Positions 46,928 through 56,340 of a DNA stretch of 59,803 bases are shown here, one piece after another. Each line of letters begins with the position of its first letter. Position 1 is the first letter of the stretch. The notes under the pieces are model-generated. The model was not told where the DNA came from. It saw only the letters and a program-made list of their open reading frames with translations, and made no database searches. A program made the position numbers and the translations under genes. Source of the DNA: Ruminococcaceae bacterium UBA1375 (GTDB lineage Bacteria; Bacillota; Clostridia; Oscillospirales; Ruminococcaceae); contig DBRF01000015.1 of assembly GCA_002305795.1 (NCBI GenBank), positions 1-59,803 on the forward strand, in the 5' to 3' direction.

Positions 46928-47197
46928 TCACTCCACCACTTTGGGCACTACCACGCACCCGGCCTTGACCTGGGGGGCATTTGCCAGCAATTCCTTACGG
47001 TCATAGTGATGTTCCACCACATCCCCTCGGAAAATCATGGGGTGGTCGGGGTCAATGAGGGCGCCGGTGTCCGGCAGGTCGGGCAGCTGCTGCACCATAG
47101 AGACGATGTTTTCCATGTCCTTGGCGAACCGCTGGGCCTGGTCTTCCTCCAAGCGGAGCTTGGCCAGTTTGGCTACATGTTGAATGTCAATGGTCAT
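46928..47197 (-). CDS. gatC: aspartyl/glutamyl-tRNA amidotransferase subunit C
   Basis: 89 aa. Stabilises GatA in the GatCAB complex. Family pattern IQHVAKLAKLRLEEDQAQRF and IVSMVQQLPDLPDTG is present. Its ATG overlaps the ligA stop by four bases, so translation is coupled. Confidence 0.95.
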   Translation of the reverse strand: MTIDIQHVAKLAKLRLEEDQAQRFAKDMENIVSMVQQLPDLPDTGALIDPDHPMIFRGDVVEHHYDRKELLANAPQVKAGCVVVPKVVE

Positions 47198-49185
47198 TTT
47201 GTTTCCTCCCCTGAACGCAGCATGGAAAGCAGCTCTTTTTCCGACAGAACCGGCACTCCCAAGGACTGCGCTTTTTCTAATTTACTTCCGGCAGCTTCGC
47301 CTGCCAGAAGATAGTTGGTTTTTTTGCTCACCGAGCCGGTGACCTTGCCCCCCGCCTGCTCAATGACGGCCTGGGCCTCTTTCCGGGACAGGCTGGGCAG
47401 GGTGCCGGTGATAACGAAGGTCAGGCCGACAAAGGCGCTGCCGGTGTCGGCTTTGGGCTGGGTCAGGTCCACCCCCGACGCCTTCAGCCGCTCCATCTGT
47501 TCCTTAGTCTGGGGGCGGTGGAGAAATTCATAGAGGTTTTGGGCCATAATGCCCCCAACCCCGTCGATGGAAGCCAAATCTTCCTGGGTGGCGGCCAGCA
47601 GCTCCTCCCAGGTGGAAAACCGCTGACAGATTAGCTGGGCGCCTTTCTGACCGATGTTCCGCACCCCAAAGGCGAAGAGCAACCGGGCCAGTCCCGCCTG
47701 TTTGCTGTTTTCCAAGGCAGTTAGCAGGTTGTCCGCACTCTTTTCCCCCATCCGTTCCAGAGTCATGATCTGGTCTTTGGTCAAATCGTAAAGGTCTGCC
47801 GGGCTTTTCACCAACCCTTGGCTCACCAGCCCTTCCATGAGAGAGGGGCCCAGGCCGTCGATGTTCATGGCGTCCCGGCTGGCAAAGTGGGTGAGGTTTT
47901 TCAGCAGGGTGGCGGGACAGAAGGGATTGACGCACCGCAGGGCCGCTTCTCCTTCCTCCCGAACCGCCTGTTCCCCGCAGGAGGGGCAGGTGTCCGGCAT
48001 AACGTAAGGGGTGCTGTCCGGGGCGTGGGATTTCACCATCACCACTTCGGGAATAATGTCCCCGCTTTTGCGCACCACAATGGTATCCCCCAGCCGCACA
48101 TCCTTTTGGGTGATGTTGTCCTGATTGTGGAGGGTGGCACGGGAGACAGTGGTTCCCGCCAGCTGCACCGGGTCGAAGACGGCGGTGGGGGTAAGCACCC
48201 CGGTGCGCCCCACTGAAATTTCAATCTCCCGGAGAGTGGTCTCCTTTTCCTCCGGGGGGTACTTAAAGGCCACCGCCCACTTGGGAAACTTGGCGGTGGA
48301 GCCGATGGCCTCTCGGTCCGCCAGGTTGTCCACCTTCACCACGGCTCCATCCATGTCAAAGGGAAAGCTCTGACGCAGACTGCCGATGGTTTCAATCTCT
48401 TCCTTGGCCTGTTGGGCCGTTTGGCAGAGGGTGTACCGGGGGGAAACGGCAAAGCCCTGCTCCTTCAGCCAGTCCAGACTTTCTTTATGGCTGGTGAAGG
48501 CAATCCCCCGGCTCTGCTGGACATTGAACACAAAGATGGAAAGCCCCCGCTTGGCGGTAACGGCGCTGTCCTTTTGACGCAGGCTTCCGGCGGCGGCGTT
48601 CCGGGGATTTTTGAAGGGAGCTTCCCCATTGGCTTCCTGCTGCCGGGCCAGACGGGCGAAGGTTTCCTTAGGCATATACACCTCGCCCCGGACTTCCAGA
48701 TATTCCACCGGGGTTTTCAGCCGCTTAGGGATGTCGGCGATGGTGAGAAGATTCTGGGTGACGTCCTCCCCCACAAAGCCGTCTCCCCGGGTAGATCCTC
48801 GAGAGAACACCCCGTTTTCGTATTCCAGCGAGACGCTCAAGCCGTCGATCTTCACTTCCACCACATAGGGGGAATGGGTGATCTGACGGATGCGGCGGTC
48901 AAAGTCGTCGATTTCCTCCAGGGAAAACACGTCCTGGAGCGAGGCCATCTGCACAGTGTGCTGCACCTTGGTGAAGATGGCGGAAGCGCTGCCCCCCACC
49001 CGCTTGGTGGGAGAATCTGGGGCGGCGTACTCCGGGTACCTGGCCTCTAATTCCCGCAGCTGTGCCAAGAGTTTATCATACACATCGTCCGGCACGCTGG
49101 GGTTATCCTGGTTATAATATTCGTCGTTGTAACGCAGCAGCGTGGTTGTCAGCTGCTCCATCTGCTGTTTGGGAGACAGTTCCAT
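47194..49185 (-). CDS. ligA: NAD-dependent DNA ligase
   Basis: 663 aa, usual length. Seals nicks using NAD+. Domains in order: Ia and adenylation domain with active-site Lys in VEVKIDGLSVSLEYENG, OB fold, four-Cys zinc finger (CPSCGEQAV then RCVNPFCPA), helix-hairpin-helix region (LFAFGVRNIGQKGAQLIC, DGVGGIMAQNLYEF), C-terminal BRCT (about 585-660, GLTFVITGTLPSLSRKEAQA). ATG at 49185 with AAAGGAAG upstream. First gene of the operon with gatCAB. Confidence 0.97.
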   Translation of the reverse strand: MELSPKQQMEQLTTTLLRYNDEYYNQDNPSVPDDVYDKLLAQLRELEARYPEYAAPDSPTKRVGGSASAIFTKVQHTVQMASLQDVFSLEEIDDFDRRIRQITHSPYVVEVKIDGLSVSLEYENGVFSRGSTRGDGFVGEDVTQNLLTIADIPKRLKTPVEYLEVRGEVYMPKETFARLARQQEANGEAPFKNPRNAAAGSLRQKDSAVTAKRGLSIFVFNVQQSRGIAFTSHKESLDWLKEQGFAVSPRYTLCQTAQQAKEEIETIGSLRQSFPFDMDGAVVKVDNLADREAIGSTAKFPKWAVAFKYPPEEKETTLREIEISVGRTGVLTPTAVFDPVQLAGTTVSRATLHNQDNITQKDVRLGDTIVVRKSGDIIPEVVMVKSHAPDSTPYVMPDTCPSCGEQAVREEGEAALRCVNPFCPATLLKNLTHFASRDAMNIDGLGPSLMEGLVSQGLVKSPADLYDLTKDQIMTLERMGEKSADNLLTALENSKQAGLARLLFAFGVRNIGQKGAQLICQRFSTWEELLAATQEDLASIDGVGGIMAQNLYEFLHRPQTKEQMERLKASGVDLTQPKADTGSAFVGLTFVITGTLPSLSRKEAQAVIEQAGGKVTGSVSKKTNYLLAGEAAGSKLEKAQSLGVPVLSEKELLSMLRSGEETK

Positions 49186-49243
49186 CCCAGTCTTCCTTTC
49201 GGTTTTTGTCTTGCAAACAGAAATAGTATACCCCAAAATATCT

Positions 49244-49352
49244 GTTGGGTTTCCACCGGTTTTCGCCGCTAGGCGAAATGCCGCCCCTGCTTTTGGGCGG
49301 CAAGGTGGGAACCTGTAATCGCAGCATTCGCTTTGGGCAAATGCTGCTGATT
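49244..49352. repeat. cloverleaf-like intergenic repeat, copy A
   Basis: After CTGTTGG comes an outer stem GGTTTCCACC (49248-49257) with GGTGGGAACC (49304-49313), enclosing two hairpins: TTTCGCC/GGCGAAA (49261-49278) and TGCCGCCC/GGGCGGCA (49279-49302). A third hairpin GCAGCATT/AATGCTGC (49321-49347) follows. Not protein-coding. Copy B has the same layout 201 bases on. Confidence 0.7.
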
Positions 49353-49353
49353 C

Positions 49354-49407
49354 CTACCTTTGCGGCCGAACAGCATGGCCGCAACTTTGCTTCGCAAAGG
49401 CCGGTAG
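49354..49407. repeat. cloverleaf-like intergenic repeat, middle unit
   Basis: Outer stem CTACC (49354-49358) with GGTAG (49403-49407) encloses TGCGGCC/GGCCGCA (49361-49383) and CTTTGC/GCAAAG (49385-49399). Same three-stem plan as copies A and B with different sequence. Confidence 0.6.
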
Positions 49408-49444
49408 AAATCTTGCTTGGCAGTCATTATACCTTAAAATATCC

Positions 49445-49545
49445 GTTGGGTTTCCCTCGATTTTTGCGAAGCAAAATGGCCGGCCGGACATTGGGCCGGT
49501 CAAGAGGGGAACCGTAATGATTGGCCGTGCCAATCATTATACCAT
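49445..49545. repeat. cloverleaf-like intergenic repeat, copy B
   Basis: After CCGTTGG comes an outer stem GGTTTCCCTC (49449-49458) with GAGGGGAACC (49504-49513), enclosing TTTTGC/GCAAAA (49462-49476) and TGGCCGGCC/GGCCGGTCA (49477-49502), then a perfect hairpin AATGATTGGC/GCCAATCATT (49516-49538). Both outer-stem changes relative to copy A are compensatory. The ATTATACC string occurs just before this copy and at its end. Confidence 0.7.
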
Positions 49546-49572
49546 AATTGGAAGCAAAATGCAAAACAGAAA

Positions 49573-49597
49573 GCCGGGAGGAGTTCACCCTTCCGGC
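49573..49597 (-). terminator. terminator overlapping the end of the DUF2974 gene
   Basis: GCCGGAAGG and CCTCCCGGC pair over 9 bp with one G.T; TTTCTGTTTT follows on the minus strand. The stem includes the last codons of the gene. Confidence 0.75.
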
Positions 49598-50697
49598 AGC
49601 TTTTTACGGTTCTGTTTTCCCTGTTCCCGCACCGCCCAGGCCGCAGAACGAGCAAGCCGGCGGAGAATCAGGCCCATCTGTTTGCGTTTTTGCTTATCCT
49701 TCTGGGTGTACTGCCGCCAGATGGCCATAATTTTTTTGGGATTGGCCAGCTCCTCCAAGGTTCTGGCTTTGGAGGCGGCCAGCAGCTCATACAACCCGTC
49801 CACAAATTCCTCCCGCTGCCGGGAGGTGAGCCCGGTCAGCCACCGGCGCATGGCGGAGTCAATCACCCGGCTGGCGTTGCTGACCTGTTTCAGGCGGATA
49901 AAATCGTTGCCCTGAATCTCCCAGGCGTAGGGGTCGTGCTGCATCATCCCCATGCCCCGGCTCTTCACCACGAGATAGGGTTCTTCGTGTTCCAGCAGCA
50001 TCCCAAACACCGAAAACTGGGGGACAAAGGTTTCAATTTTGGGGAGAATGGCCTGATACCCCGGCTGTTCCACCACCGACCGGCTGAAACCGGGGCCGTC
50101 CTGGTTATACACCGCCACAATCCGGTTCTGCACCGCCAAAGACACCTGGGAAGCGGCAAACACCGCCAAGTTCCCCCCTTTGGAGTGTCCGCAGACCCAA
50201 AGAGGGCCTCGCAGATAGGCGGCGGTCTGCTCCAAATAGTCCCTGGCCAGCCACTGGCCGGGGATGGTGTCCAAAAAGCCCAGGTTAAAGTCTTCCTTCC
50301 AGCCCACCAGGGTGTTGTCGGTACCCCGAAACACCACCGCCGCCCCGTAATCCAACTGAAGGGTGATGGCGGCAAACTGGACCTGCTGCCCCACATCCAA
50401 CACTTCCTGGGAAGCCCAGAGCAGCTGGTCCCGGTACCGGGGAGAGGCGGCGGTCTGCTCCAGCAGTTTGGCATCCCGTTTGCCGGAGGCAAACACCCTG
50501 AGCCGTTCCGGAGGCTGGGCTAAAATCTGTTCCGCCACCTGATGAAATGGCACCCCCACCCCCAAAGGAGGGTCTGCGTATTGGGCAAAGTGGTGGTAGG
50601 CCAAAGTACCCAGCGGCAGCCCGTCCACCGGTCCGAAAGGGTCCTGGGCAAAGCTCAGATCCCCCCGCCAGGAAAGGTAATCTGCAAAACCCGGCAT
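49585..50697 (-). CDS. DUF2974 (Mbeg1-like) alpha/beta-hydrolase family protein
   Basis: 370 aa. The lipase-type elbow GHSKGGNLAV (about 168-177) carries the likely nucleophile Ser, preceded by VVFRGTDNTLVGWKEDFNL, the oxyanion-side pattern of class 3 lipases. DUF2974 proteins are uncharacterised hydrolases common in Firmicutes, usually cytoplasmic as here (no signal peptide). The tail is Arg/Lys-rich. It lies 79 bases behind pfkA with a terminator between, and AAAGGGG precedes the ATG. Substrate unknown. Confidence 0.85.
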   Translation of the reverse strand: MPGFADYLSWRGDLSFAQDPFGPVDGLPLGTLAYHHFAQYADPPLGVGVPFHQVAEQILAQPPERLRVFASGKRDAKLLEQTAASPRYRDQLLWASQEVLDVGQQVQFAAITLQLDYGAAVVFRGTDNTLVGWKEDFNLGFLDTIPGQWLARDYLEQTAAYLRGPLWVCGHSKGGNLAVFAASQVSLAVQNRIVAVYNQDGPGFSRSVVEQPGYQAILPKIETFVPQFSVFGMLLEHEEPYLVVKSRGMGMMQHDPYAWEIQGNDFIRLKQVSNASRVIDSAMRRWLTGLTSRQREEFVDGLYELLAASKARTLEELANPKKIMAIWRQYTQKDKQKRKQMGLILRRLARSAAWAVREQGKQNRKKLPEG

Positions 50698-50720
50698 AAA
50701 AAGTCATCCCCTTTCAAAAG

Positions 50721-50747
50721 AAAAACGCCCCCAGGGGAGACGTTTTT
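50721..50747 (-). terminator. terminator of pfkA
   Basis: AAAAACGTCTCCCC and GGGGGCGTTTTT pair; TTTTTCTTTT on the minus strand. Confidence 0.85.
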
Positions 50748-50776
50748 CCAAATCCTTCGTTGTATCCGTTTCCAGC

Positions 50777-51742
50777 TTAGAAGCTGACTTCATTGGCGAT
50801 GCGGTACAAATCTACCGGGAACTGCTTGCGCATGGCCAGACCTTCGTGAATGTCGTAATCCACCACGTCCCCTTTTTGGAAGCCTACCACACGGTCACCG
50901 ATACCCTGTTCCAGCAGCTCCACAGCACGGTAAGCCAGACGGGTAGCCGCCACACGGTCCCGCACGGTGGGGTTGCCGCCACGCTGCACATGGCCCAGAA
51001 TGGTGGCTCTGGATTCCACGCCGGTGGCGTCCTCAATCCGCTTGGCCAGGGCCTCGGAGTTGCCCACCCCTTCGGCTACCATGATAATGAAGTGGTGCTT
51101 GCCCAGCTTTTGGGCGGCCATGATTTTGTCGATGATCTCGTTTTCATCCACATCCAGCTCCGGCACCAGAATGAAGGTAGCGCCGCAGGCAATGCCGGTG
51201 TTCAGAGCAATATAGCCTGCCCGGCGGCCCATCACTTCCACCACGCTGCAGCGGTCGTGAGACTGGGCGGTATCCCGGAGTTTATCCACCATTTCGCAGA
51301 CGGTATTCATGGCGGTGTCATAGCCGATGGTATAGTCGGTGCAGGAAATGTCGTTGTCGATGGTGCCGGGCAGGCCGATGCAGGGCACCCCTGCTTTGGA
51401 CAGGTCGGATGCTCCCCGGAAGGAGCCGTCTCCCCCGACGACCACCACGCCGTTGATACCCAGCTTCTCGCAGGTCTCCTTGGCTTTCAGCACGCCGGCC
51501 TGCTCCTTAAACTCCAGACAGCGGGCTGTATACAGGATAGTGCCGCCGCGCTGAATAATGTCGGACACATCCCGCATATTCATTTCAAATACATCTCCAT
51601 GAATGAGGCCGTTGTAGCCCCGGCGGATGCCTACCACCCGCATTCCCCGTTTGATGGCGGAACGGACCACGCCGCGCACGGCTGCATTCATGCCGGGAGC
51701 ATCTCCGCCGCTGGTTAAAACACCGATCACCTTCTGGTTCAT
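50777..51742 (-). CDS. pfkA: ATP-dependent 6-phosphofructokinase
   Basis: 321 aa, standard allosteric bacterial enzyme. Phosphorylates fructose-6-phosphate in glycolysis. ATP site GVLTSGGDAPGMNAAVRGV and GGDGSFRGA, catalytic Asp in PGTIDNDI, substrate site MGRRAGYIAL. Gly after the GGDGS motif favours ATP rather than pyrophosphate. It has its own promoter at 51832 and follows dnaE. Confidence 0.97.
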   Translation of the reverse strand: MNQKVIGVLTSGGDAPGMNAAVRGVVRSAIKRGMRVVGIRRGYNGLIHGDVFEMNMRDVSDIIQRGGTILYTARCLEFKEQAGVLKAKETCEKLGINGVVVVGGDGSFRGASDLSKAGVPCIGLPGTIDNDISCTDYTIGYDTAMNTVCEMVDKLRDTAQSHDRCSVVEVMGRRAGYIALNTGIACGATFILVPELDVDENEIIDKIMAAQKLGKHHFIIMVAEGVGNSEALAKRIEDATGVESRATILGHVQRGGNPTVRDRVAATRLAYRAVELLEQGIGDRVVGFQKGDVVDYDIHEGLAMRKQFPVDLYRIANEVSF

Positions 51743-51831
51743 AACCCAGTCCCTCGCTTTTTCTAATAGTCAAATAGTATCAAAAACGGCCGTTTTGCAC
51801 CGGCTCGTCTGTGACTACTGCACACAATTCT

Positions 51832-51860
51832 ATTGTAAACGCATTTTTCCCTTCTGTCAA
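51832..51860 (-). promoter_or_regulatory. promoter of pfkA
   Basis: Minus-strand TTGACA (51855-51860), 17-bp spacer, TACAAT (51832-51837). The -35 box overlaps the dnaE stop codon. Confidence 0.8.
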
Positions 51861-54800
51861 CTGTTTCCGAGCTGAAACGCCACATTTTCTGCTCCCAGCA
51901 GCTTCACCAATTCAATCAGCAGCTCCTCACTGCCGTCTACCTGGAGCTGTTTGTAGCGGGCATACTTTTTGGTGCTGAGAAAATAAAGCATCACCGGACA
52001 GGAACCGGGATATTTTTGCAGCACCGGCAGAATTACCTCAATCCGCCAGTCCTTGGTATCCACAAACTTCAAAAACAGCTTTCCCTTTTGGGGCGCCGGT
52101 TTGGGCCGTCCGGCGGTGGGAGGCGAGTTCTGCCCCGGCCGGTATTGGGGGATTTGTTCCTCCCCCACCACCTTTTGGGCAGTGAGCTTAGGCTTTTCCT
52201 CCTCCCGGACGGAAAGGCTGCCTTGGAGCAGGACAATCTTATTTTCTTCCAACAGCCGGGCGCTGGGCTCATACTGCCGGGGGAACACCAGCACTTCCAT
52301 GGAAGAGGTTTTATCCTCCAAAGTCAACGTGGCCATGGGAGCGCCGTTTTTGGTGGTCTTCACCTGCTTCTGCCGGATGACCCCCAGCACCCAGAACTCC
52401 TTGCCGTCCAGCCGGGACAGGTCCTCTTCCTCCCGGTTCACCAAAGAAGCCATGGGGGTGACCTTCACCGGAAGTTTGACCCCTTCCAGCCGGTCTAGGG
52501 GGTGGCCGGACAGGTACACCCCAATGGTCTCCTTTTCCCGCTCCAATAGTTCCTGGCGGGAAAACTCCTCCGCCGGGGGCACCGGAAACTCCGGCTGCTT
52601 TACCCCGCCCAGGCTGAACAGGTTCAGCTGGCCCGCCGCTTCTCTCCCCTCCAGCTGCCGGAAGTGGTCCAGCATCTTTTCATAGCACTGAATCATCTGG
52701 CGGCGGTTGTGTGGGAAGCTGTCAAAAGCGCCGGAAAGAATCAGCCCTTCCACCGCCCGCTTGTTCAGCTCGCTCTCCTGCATCCGCTTGCAGAAATCGT
52801 ACAGGGAGGTGAAGGGGCCGTGCTTGGTGCGCTGTTCCACGATTTGGCGGATCACACCCTGCCCCAGATTCTTAATGGCCAGCAGGCCGAAGGAAATCCG
52901 TTCCTTCCCCAGACTGACAAAGCCTTCCTCACTCTGGTTCACATCGGGAGGCAGCACCTGGATACCCTTTTCCCGGCAGGCGGCGATATATTCCGTCACC
53001 TTATCGGTGTCCCCAATGACGCTGGTCAGCAGTGCCGCCATATAGATGCTGCGGTAGTGGCACTTCAGATAGGCAGTCTGGTAGGCCACCACCGCATAGG
53101 CGGCGGCGTGAGATTTGTTGAAGGCGTAGGAAGCAAAGTCGCTCATTTCATCAAAGATGCGGTTGGCGATTTCCGGGCTGACCCCATTGGCCACCGCCCC
53201 CACGCAGTCCTGGGTGCCGTCGGGGTTTTGGTGGCCGTAGAGGAAATACTGCCGCTCCTGCTCCATGACATCGTGCTTCTTTTTGGCCATGGCCCGGCGC
53301 ACCAGATCCGCCCGGCCGTAGGAATATCCCGCCAGGCTGCGGCAGATCTGCATCACCTGCTCCTGATACACCACACAGCCGTTGGTGACCTTTAAAATCG
53401 GTTCCAACAGGGGATGGAGATACTTGATCTTTTCCGGGTGGTGGCGGTTTTCCACATAGGTGGGGATGCTGGCCATGGGGCCGGGACGGTAGAGGGAAAT
53501 CACGGCGATGATGTCCTCCAGGCTGGTAGGCTTGAGCTGGGTCAGCACCCGCTTAATGCCGGCGCTTTCCAGCTGGAACACCCCGTCGGAATCCCCGGCG
53601 GACAGCATTTGATACACCTCCGGGTCGTCCTCCGGCAGATGCTCCACCGAAAAGTCCGGCTGGAATTTTCGGATATTGTCCTCACATTCCTTGATGATAG
53701 TCAGGTTGCGCAGCCCCAGAAAGTCCATCTTCAGCAGGCCAAGCTGCTCAATGGTGGTCATGGTATACTGGGTAACGATGGCGTCGTCGTTGCGCTGTAA
53801 GGGGACGTAGCTGTCGGTGGGGTCCCGGGTGATCACCACTGCCGCCGCATGGGTAGAGGCGTGCCGGGGCATTCCTTCCAGCCGCATGGCGGTGTCCAGC
53901 AGGCTGTTGGCCTGGGGATCGGAGTGGTACAGCGCCGCCAGGTCCTTGGATTCCTCCAAGGCTTGCCGAATTGTGATTCCCAGCTTCCGGGGCACCATTT
54001 TGGCGATGCGGTCGCAGGTCTGGTAGGACAGGCCGGTGACCCGGCCCACATCCCGAATCACCCCACGGGCGGCCATGGTGCCGAAGGTGACAATCTGGGC
54101 CACATGGTCGGAGCCGTACCGCCGGGTGACGTAGTCGATGACCTCCTGGCGGCGCTTCTGGCAGAAGTCGATGTCAAAGTCTGGCATGGTCACCCGTTCC
54201 GGGTTTAAAAATCGTTCAAACAACAGCTGGTACCGCAAGGGGTCGATGTTGGTGATGCCGATGGCGTAAGCGGCAATGCTCCCCGCCCCGGAACCACGGC
54301 CCGGACCCACCGGGATATCCTGACTGCGGGCGTAGCGGATAAAATCCCAGACGATGAGATAGTAGTCCACATACCCCATCTGGGTGATCACCCCCAGCTC
54401 GTAGTCCAGCCGGTCCACCGCTTCTTTGGGCGGCGGGGAGCCGTAGCGCCGCTCCAATCCCTCTTTGCAGATCCGGCGGAAGAAGGTCTCATTGTCCTCC
54501 TCCCCCGGCACCTGGAAGTAAGGCAGTTTGGTGACGCCGAATTCAAAATCAAAGCGGCAGCGGGCCGCAATCTTTACTGTATTCTCAATGGCCCCGGGAT
54601 ATTCCCCCAACAGCGCTTTCATTTCGTCCCCGGACTTCACATAAAACTCCTGGGTGGGAAATTCCAGGGGGCTTCCCTCCGCCACAGTGGAGCCGGTTTG
54701 GATACAGACCAGCACCTGCTGGTCCACCGCTTCTTCCTTTTGAAGATAATGGCAGTCGTTGGTGGCCACCAGCTCCACTCCTTCTTCCTTTGCCAGCTGG

Positions 54801-55369
54801 GCCAGCAGAGGAAGAATCCGCTGTTGCTGCTGGATTCCATGATCCTGAAGCTCAATGAAGTAATCTTCCCCAAACAGGTTGTGATAAAACTGCACCGTCT
54901 CTCTGGCCTTGTCCATCTGGCCGGCCAAAAGATACCGGGGCAGTTCCCCGGACAAACAAGCGGACAGGCAGATCAAGCCTTCGTGGTACTGCAAAAGCAA
55001 ATCGTGGTCAATCCGGGGCTTTTGGTAAAAACCCTCTACATTGGCGATGCTCACCAGCTTGATGAGGTTTTGATAGCCCACTCCGTTTTTGCAGAGCAAT
55101 ACCAGGTGGAAGGGGTTCTGGTCCACCCCGTGGACCTTATCCCGATGGCTGCGGGGCGCCACATAGACCTCACAGCCGATGATGGGCTGGATGCCCTCCT
55201 GTTTGCAGGCACGGTAAAACTCCACCGCCCCATTCATACAGCCGTGGTCGGTGATGGCCACGGCAGACTGCCCCAGCTCTTTGCAGCGCTGAGGCAAACG
55301 TTGGATGCGGCAGTCTCCGTCCAAGAGGCTGTATTCAGTGTGGAGATGGAGGTGTACAAAATCGGTCAT
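51857..55369 (-). CDS. dnaE: DNA polymerase III alpha subunit, DnaE type
   Basis: 1170 aa. PHP domain at the N-terminus (HLHTEYSLLDGDCR and later ITDHGCMNGAVEF), palm domain with catalytic Asp pair in MPDFDIDFCQKRRQEVIDY (about 400), fingers, helix-hairpin-helix region near 830-870, and a C-terminal OB fold (about 985-1065, WVLGVIRQKQVKTTKNGAPM). This is the DnaE1/DnaE3-like form; in Firmicutes PolC is usually the main replicase, so this enzyme probably works in primer extension with it. Its ATG overlaps the whiA stop by four bases. Confidence 0.96.
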   Translation of the reverse strand: MTDFVHLHLHTEYSLLDGDCRIQRLPQRCKELGQSAVAITDHGCMNGAVEFYRACKQEGIQPIIGCEVYVAPRSHRDKVHGVDQNPFHLVLLCKNGVGYQNLIKLVSIANVEGFYQKPRIDHDLLLQYHEGLICLSACLSGELPRYLLAGQMDKARETVQFYHNLFGEDYFIELQDHGIQQQQRILPLLAQLAKEEGVELVATNDCHYLQKEEAVDQQVLVCIQTGSTVAEGSPLEFPTQEFYVKSGDEMKALLGEYPGAIENTVKIAARCRFDFEFGVTKLPYFQVPGEEDNETFFRRICKEGLERRYGSPPPKEAVDRLDYELGVITQMGYVDYYLIVWDFIRYARSQDIPVGPGRGSGAGSIAAYAIGITNIDPLRYQLLFERFLNPERVTMPDFDIDFCQKRRQEVIDYVTRRYGSDHVAQIVTFGTMAARGVIRDVGRVTGLSYQTCDRIAKMVPRKLGITIRQALEESKDLAALYHSDPQANSLLDTAMRLEGMPRHASTHAAAVVITRDPTDSYVPLQRNDDAIVTQYTMTTIEQLGLLKMDFLGLRNLTIIKECEDNIRKFQPDFSVEHLPEDDPEVYQMLSAGDSDGVFQLESAGIKRVLTQLKPTSLEDIIAVISLYRPGPMASIPTYVENRHHPEKIKYLHPLLEPILKVTNGCVVYQEQVMQICRSLAGYSYGRADLVRRAMAKKKHDVMEQERQYFLYGHQNPDGTQDCVGAVANGVSPEIANRIFDEMSDFASYAFNKSHAAAYAVVAYQTAYLKCHYRSIYMAALLTSVIGDTDKVTEYIAACREKGIQVLPPDVNQSEEGFVSLGKERISFGLLAIKNLGQGVIRQIVEQRTKHGPFTSLYDFCKRMQESELNKRAVEGLILSGAFDSFPHNRRQMIQCYEKMLDHFRQLEGREAAGQLNLFSLGGVKQPEFPVPPAEEFSRQELLEREKETIGVYLSGHPLDRLEGVKLPVKVTPMASLVNREEEDLSRLDGKEFWVLGVIRQKQVKTTKNGAPMATLTLEDKTSSMEVLVFPRQYEPSARLLEENKIVLLQGSLSVREEEKPKLTAQKVVGEEQIPQYRPGQNSPPTAGRPKPAPQKGKLFLKFVDTKDWRIEVILPVLQKYPGSCPVMLYFLSTKKYARYKQLQVDGSEELLIELVKLLGAENVAFQLGNS

Positions 55370-56340
55370 ACTCTGGGGTGTTCATCCTCTCGCAGGGAAT
55401 CGGCAATCCGGGAAATTTTTTGCAGCCGGTGGTTTAATCCGGAACGGGTCAAGTCCCCGCCCAGCAGCTGGCACAGTTCCCCCAGGGAAGAATCGGGGTG
55501 TTCCAGCCGGGCCAGGGCGGTCTGGCGCAGGTCGCTGTTGAGATATTCCAGCCCTTTGGTCCGCTGAATCAGGCGGATGTCCTCCACCTGGCGGCCGGCG
55601 GCGTTGATGATTTTCTGAATATTGGCGGTATCGCAGTTGGTGGCCCGGTTGGCCTGGTTGCGGACCTCTTTTTCAATCTTGGCGTTCATGTATTCCATGG
55701 CGCCCAGGCCCGCCCCCATGGTGGTGAGCAGGTCCTCGATCTGTTCGCTGTCCTTAAAATACACCACGCACTGCTGTTTGCGCTCAGTGAGGCCGGGGGT
55801 AAAATTCAGGGTGGCCAGCAGGTTTTTCAGCAGCATCCCCCGCACCGTGCCGGGGCAGAGAAATTCCAGGTGGTACTGCCGCTTAGGATCCATAACGGTG
55901 CCGCAGCTTAAAAACACCCCCCGCAAAAAGGAACTCATGCAGCAGTGTTTTCCCAGCTTTTGGGTGCAGAACCACTCCGCAGAAATTTGCAGAAACCGGG
56001 TTTGGAAATCCTTTCGATCCTCCGGGTTTTGCAGCAGCAGCCGGTAGGTGTGCTCCGTCCCGGATTTCCCCTGCTGGGGCGGGACTACCGTTACGATATA
56101 GCCCCCGGCTTCCGCCAGGGACTGGGCCGCCAACTCCGCCAAAGTGCGGGAAGAAGCGGACCAGATATACCCCCGTTTGGCCCGGGGGGAAAAGCAAAGC
56201 AGCCCATAACAGAAAGCGTAGGCGCAGTCCGGACAGGAAAAAGAGTCTATCTTCATCAATTCCTGCTTGATCCGCCCGGAAAAGGTGGCGGGCTGTTTTT
56301 GGGGCTGACGCCCTTTGGCTTTATTATTTTGCAATGTCAC
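55366..56340 (-). CDS. whiA: WhiA-type DNA-binding protein
   Basis: 324 aa. WhiA combines a LAGLIDADG-like N-terminal domain without nuclease activity (about 95-215, FLRGVFLSCGTVMDPKRQYH) and a C-terminal helix-turn-helix (about 225-310, ALARLEHPDSSLGELCQLLG and SGLNHRLQKI). It drives sporulation septation in actinomycetes and affects cell division and chromosome segregation in Bacillus. Overlaps rapZ by 17 bases and dnaE by four, so all are in one operon. Confidence 0.95.
   Translation of the reverse strand: MTLQNNKAKGRQPQKQPATFSGRIKQELMKIDSFSCPDCAYAFCYGLLCFSPRAKRGYIWSASSRTLAELAAQSLAEAGGYIVTVVPPQQGKSGTEHTYRLLLQNPEDRKDFQTRFLQISAEWFCTQKLGKHCCMSSFLRGVFLSCGTVMDPKRQYHLEFLCPGTVRGMLLKNLLATLNFTPGLTERKQQCVVYFKDSEQIEDLLTTMGAGLGAMEYMNAKIEKEVRNQANRATNCDTANIQKIINAAGRQVEDIRLIQRTKGLEYLNSDLRQTALARLEHPDSSLGELCQLLGGDLTRSGLNHRLQKISRIADSLREDEHPRV

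Noticed and set aside
49244..49545. CRISPR array
   Set aside because: The repeated units are structured, differ in sequence and are only two to three; there are no uniform short repeats with spacers and no cas genes.
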